From contig JACMOE010000728.1 of NCBI GenBank assembly GCA_014378185.1, positions 1 through 6,179 on the forward strand: a stretch of 6,179 bases of DNA, given 5' to 3'. The position numbers and the translations under genes were made by a program. Shown piece by piece: positions 4,248-6,179 of this stretch (position 1 is the first letter of the stretch; each line of letters starts with the position of its first letter). The notes under the pieces are model-generated. The model was not told where the DNA came from, made no database searches, and worked only from the letters and a program-made list of their open reading frames with translations. Origin of the DNA: Gemmatimonadaceae bacterium (GTDB taxonomy: Bacteria; Gemmatimonadota; Gemmatimonadetes; Gemmatimonadales; Gemmatimonadaceae).

Positions 4248-6179
4248 GATGCCGCTCCTTCCACGGCCGCAAGCCGTTCGCCGACGTCCTGGAACTGGAT
4301 GTCGACCACGAACACGCGCTGGTAGAACTCGATGGCGGCGTCGCGCTGGCCGCGCTCCTGCGCGCAGCGGCCCAGCAGGTACAGCACCCCGATGAGATGG
4401 CTCTCACTCATGCCCGGCTCGTGCAGCGCGCGGCCGAGAATGGTGGCCGCCATGGGATACTGCTCCTTCTCGATGAAGCAGAGGCCAAGGGCCTCGTACG
4501 TGGGCACGCGGTTGGCGGGCGCCCGCAGTGCCTTCTGAAACTCGGAGATGGCTTCGTCCAGCAACCCCATCTCCTTGAACGCCACGCCGAGATCGTAATG
4601 GCTCTGGTGGTCTTCTTCCTCGACGTTTTCGGAAATGCCCTGCTTGAACTTCTTGAGCATGTCCTGGAAGTCGGCTTCCTCATCGCCCGTGGGCTCCTGT
4701 TCGGCCACCACCATGCGCGTGTCCTTTGGCGCCTCATCGTCCCGGAGCCAGTCGCCCAGGTTGATGTATTCATCATCCGGCGTGACGGCGGGCGCGGACA
4801 GCGTGCCCGCCGCTGGTGTCGAAGCGCGCGGGATGCCGACCGCATGTCGCGACGACGGAGCAACGGGCACCTCGGCGGCCGGCTCGTCGGGAAAGCTCTC
4901 GAATGCCGCCTGCGCACGCAGGTCGTCTGGTGACAGGTCGATGACGCGCTGGTAGATGGCGCGCGACTTGTCCATCTGTCCGGCGCGGAACAGCGCGTCG
5001 GCCAACTGGAGGTACGCCTCGATCAACTGACTGCGATCGTCGGTGCGGAACGCGTATTCGACGCGCTTCTGGTGGTGGCGCACGGATGCCGGATTGAGCA
5101 GCACGATCTCGTCCGCCAGCTTGGACGCCGCGACGAGGTCGTCGTTCCGTTCGAAGCCGACCATCGCGGTCTCGAGCTCACGCAACCCGCCGTCCCGATC
5201 GCCCGATTCGAGCATGGCTTCGGCCAGGCGGCGGCGGAGCGCATGGTCGTCCGGGTCCGCCTCCGACAGGGCCTGTAACAGCCCGACATCCTTCGCCGCA
5301 ATGACGGTGGACTGGCGGCGCGCAGGCGCGGGCGTCCGCATCGCGTCGAAGTCCGCGTCGGGCGCTTCGCCCGCACCAATGCGCGCGTCCACCTCGGGAG
5401 CGTCAGCCGCCGAGTCATCGAGCCGCTCGAGTGGCAACTCGTCGGCCAGGGGCAAATCGAGTTCGATGGCTTCCAGCTCCACGCTGTTCCGGGAGAGGTC
5501 GCCCACTGCCTCGCCGGCATGCGGCAAGTCCAGATCCATGAACGGGACGTCCTCCACCGCCTGCGCGCCCGATACTGGCGTACCGTCGGGCATGATGAGC
5601 TGGAGGTCACCACCGATGGACTCGCCGTCGTCGCTATCGTCTGTCAGTTGGCCGTCATCGTCGACCACGAGTTCCTTGTCGTCCTCCAGCATCGGGAGCC
5701 CCATCAGGGAGGGGCTGCTGCGAGGCGCAGGCGCGTTGTCCGCGACGGCGGGCACTTCGCCACCGAGGTCGATCTCGCCAAAATCGATGACGTCCGACGA
5801 ACCCTGTCGAGGTGCCGCTGGGGGCAGGTCCAGATCGAGAAACTCGTCCGTACCTGGCACATCTTCCGATGAGGTCGGGGCCGGCGCGGAAGCAAAGCTG
5901 GTCGGCTCGAAATCCAGGAGATCGTTGGCCCCCGCCGTCGGGGTGGCCTCGAACGGCGTGCTTTCGAGGCCGTGAAGCAAGCTACCGGTGGACATCGCAC
6001 CGGAGTTCCGGTCGAATTCATCCGCCCGCGTGAGACCATCCAGGACCGCCGGCTCCATGACGGGCGTTTCGAGGATGTCGGCGAGACGCTCTGGCGAAGC
6101 CTGGATCAACACCGGAATCGCCGGCGAAACGAGGGGTGTGGCATGCGGATCCACGACTCCAGCCGCGGGGAACCGCATG
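4244..6179 (-). CDS. Large acidic TPR-repeat protein, N-terminus at or beyond window edge
   Basis: At least 644 residues are encoded. The first possible start in view is an ATG at 6178, one base from the edge, so no binding site can be checked; the true N-terminus is probably outside. Residues 1-285 are low-complexity and rich in Asp, Glu, Pro and Ala, with a recurring hydrophobic-acidic motif (FLDLDLPPA, FMDLDLPHA, AIELDLPLA, and looser DLLDFEP and DVIDFGEIDL). A TPR-like helical block spans about 289-415, including LADALFRAGQMDKSRAIYQRV ending in DLSPDD. After a second linker, ADFQDMLKKFKQG (from about 502) leads into three clear TPRs at about 527-556 (HYDLGVAFKEMGLLDEAISE), 559-589 and 597-630. 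There is no signal peptide, membrane helix or enzyme domain, so it is probably a cytoplasmic scaffold. It is the first visible gene of the operon and overlaps polyprenyl synthetase by 4 nt. The specific function is not recognised. Confidence 0.88.
   Translation of the reverse strand, partial: MRFPAAGVVDPHATPLVSPAIPVLIQASPERLADILETPVMEPAVLDGLTRADEFDRNSGAMSTGSLLHGLESTPFEATPTAGANDLLDFEPTSFASAPAPTSSEDVPGTDEFLDLDLPPAAPRQGSSDVIDFGEIDLGGEVPAVADNAPAPRSSPSLMGLPMLEDDKELVVDDDGQLTDDSDDGESIGGDLQLIMPDGTPVSGAQAVEDVPFMDLDLPHAGEAVGDLSRNSVELEAIELDLPLADELPLERLDDSAADAPEVDARIGAGEAPDADFDAMRTPAPARRQSTVIAAKDVGLLQALSEADPDDHALRRRLAEAMLESGDRDGGLRELETAMVGFERNDDLVAASKLADEIVLLNPASVRHHQKRVEYAFRTDDRSQLIEAYLQLADALFRAGQMDKSRAIYQRVIDLSPDDLRAQAAFESFPDEPAAEVPVAPSSRHAVGIPRASTPAAGTLSAPAVTPDDEYINLGDWLRDDEAPKDTRMVVAEQEPTGDEEADFQDMLKKFKQGISENVEEEDHQSHYDLGVAFKEMGLLDEAISEFQKALRAPANRVPTYEALGLCFIEKEQYPMAATILGRALHEPGMSESHLIGVLYLLGRCAQERGQRDAAIEFYQRVFVVDIQFQDVGERLAAVEGAAS
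4255..4260 (-). promoter_or_regulatory. Shine-Dalgarno supporting the GTG start of polyprenyl synthetase
   Basis: AAGGAG on the minus strand lies 7 nt before the GTG at 4247, inside the last codons of the TPR gene. It supports a GTG start that overlaps the upstream TGA by four bases (GTGA, 4247-4244). Confidence 0.7.

Noticed and set aside
5043..5975. Plus-strand open frame of 310 codons, very serine-rich
   Set aside because: It is the antisense image of the Asp/Glu/Ala-rich linker of the TPR protein, whose sense frame joins coherent TPR blocks.
1..6179. CRISPR arrays, insertion sequences, integrase genes, tRNA or rRNA genes
   Set aside because: No spaced direct repeats, terminal inverted repeats with a transposase, or RNA-gene signatures were seen on either strand.

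Overview
This is a GC-rich bacterial stretch with dense, ordinary protein-coding genes and no RNA genes, mobile elements or CRISPR. A membrane-anchored parvulin chaperone, a TatA protein, a long-chain polyprenyl diphosphate synthase and TPR proteins opening with a 'DENPRRYFAPLANEFRKAGD'-type motif together suggest a Gram-negative, menaquinone-making bacterium. Gemmatimonadota (Gemmatimonas-like) is my best guess. That assignment rests on recalled family resemblance, not on a search.

Layout: (1) 1-596, minus strand: the first 198 residues of a TPR protein that runs off the left edge. (2) 597-766: a divergent intergenic region with weak promoter-like hexamers and a strong ribosome binding site. 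(3) 767-2593, plus strand: a PpiD/SurA-like peptidyl-prolyl isomerase of 608 residues with a GTG start. (4) 2624-2657: a perfect 13-bp hairpin lying between convergent genes, serving as terminator. (5) 2680-6179, minus strand: a tightly packed operon transcribed right to left. Its order is a large acidic TPR protein, polyprenyl synthetase, a small DUF4321-type membrane protein, and tatA. The junctions are a 4-nt GTGA overlap, a 1-nt TAATG overlap, and a stop codon lying in the next gene's Shine-Dalgarno, so translation of the four is probably coupled.

As a set the genes serve the cell envelope: folding of exported proteins (PPIase), folded-protein export (TatA), lipid tail synthesis for quinone or carrier lipids (polyprenyl synthetase), a two-helix membrane protein of unknown role, and TPR scaffolds.

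The most curious structural point concerns the window ends. The left end cuts a minus-strand TPR gene after codon 198, and the right end cuts a minus-strand TPR/acidic gene near its N-terminus. Joined end to end, the two halves are in frame and would form one open reading frame of 843 codons. Either these are two similar TPR genes, or the molecule or assembly is circular and holds five complete genes. I could not find any classical defence, mobile or biosynthetic system here. The least described element is the DUF4321-type gene embedded between polyprenyl synthetase and tatA.
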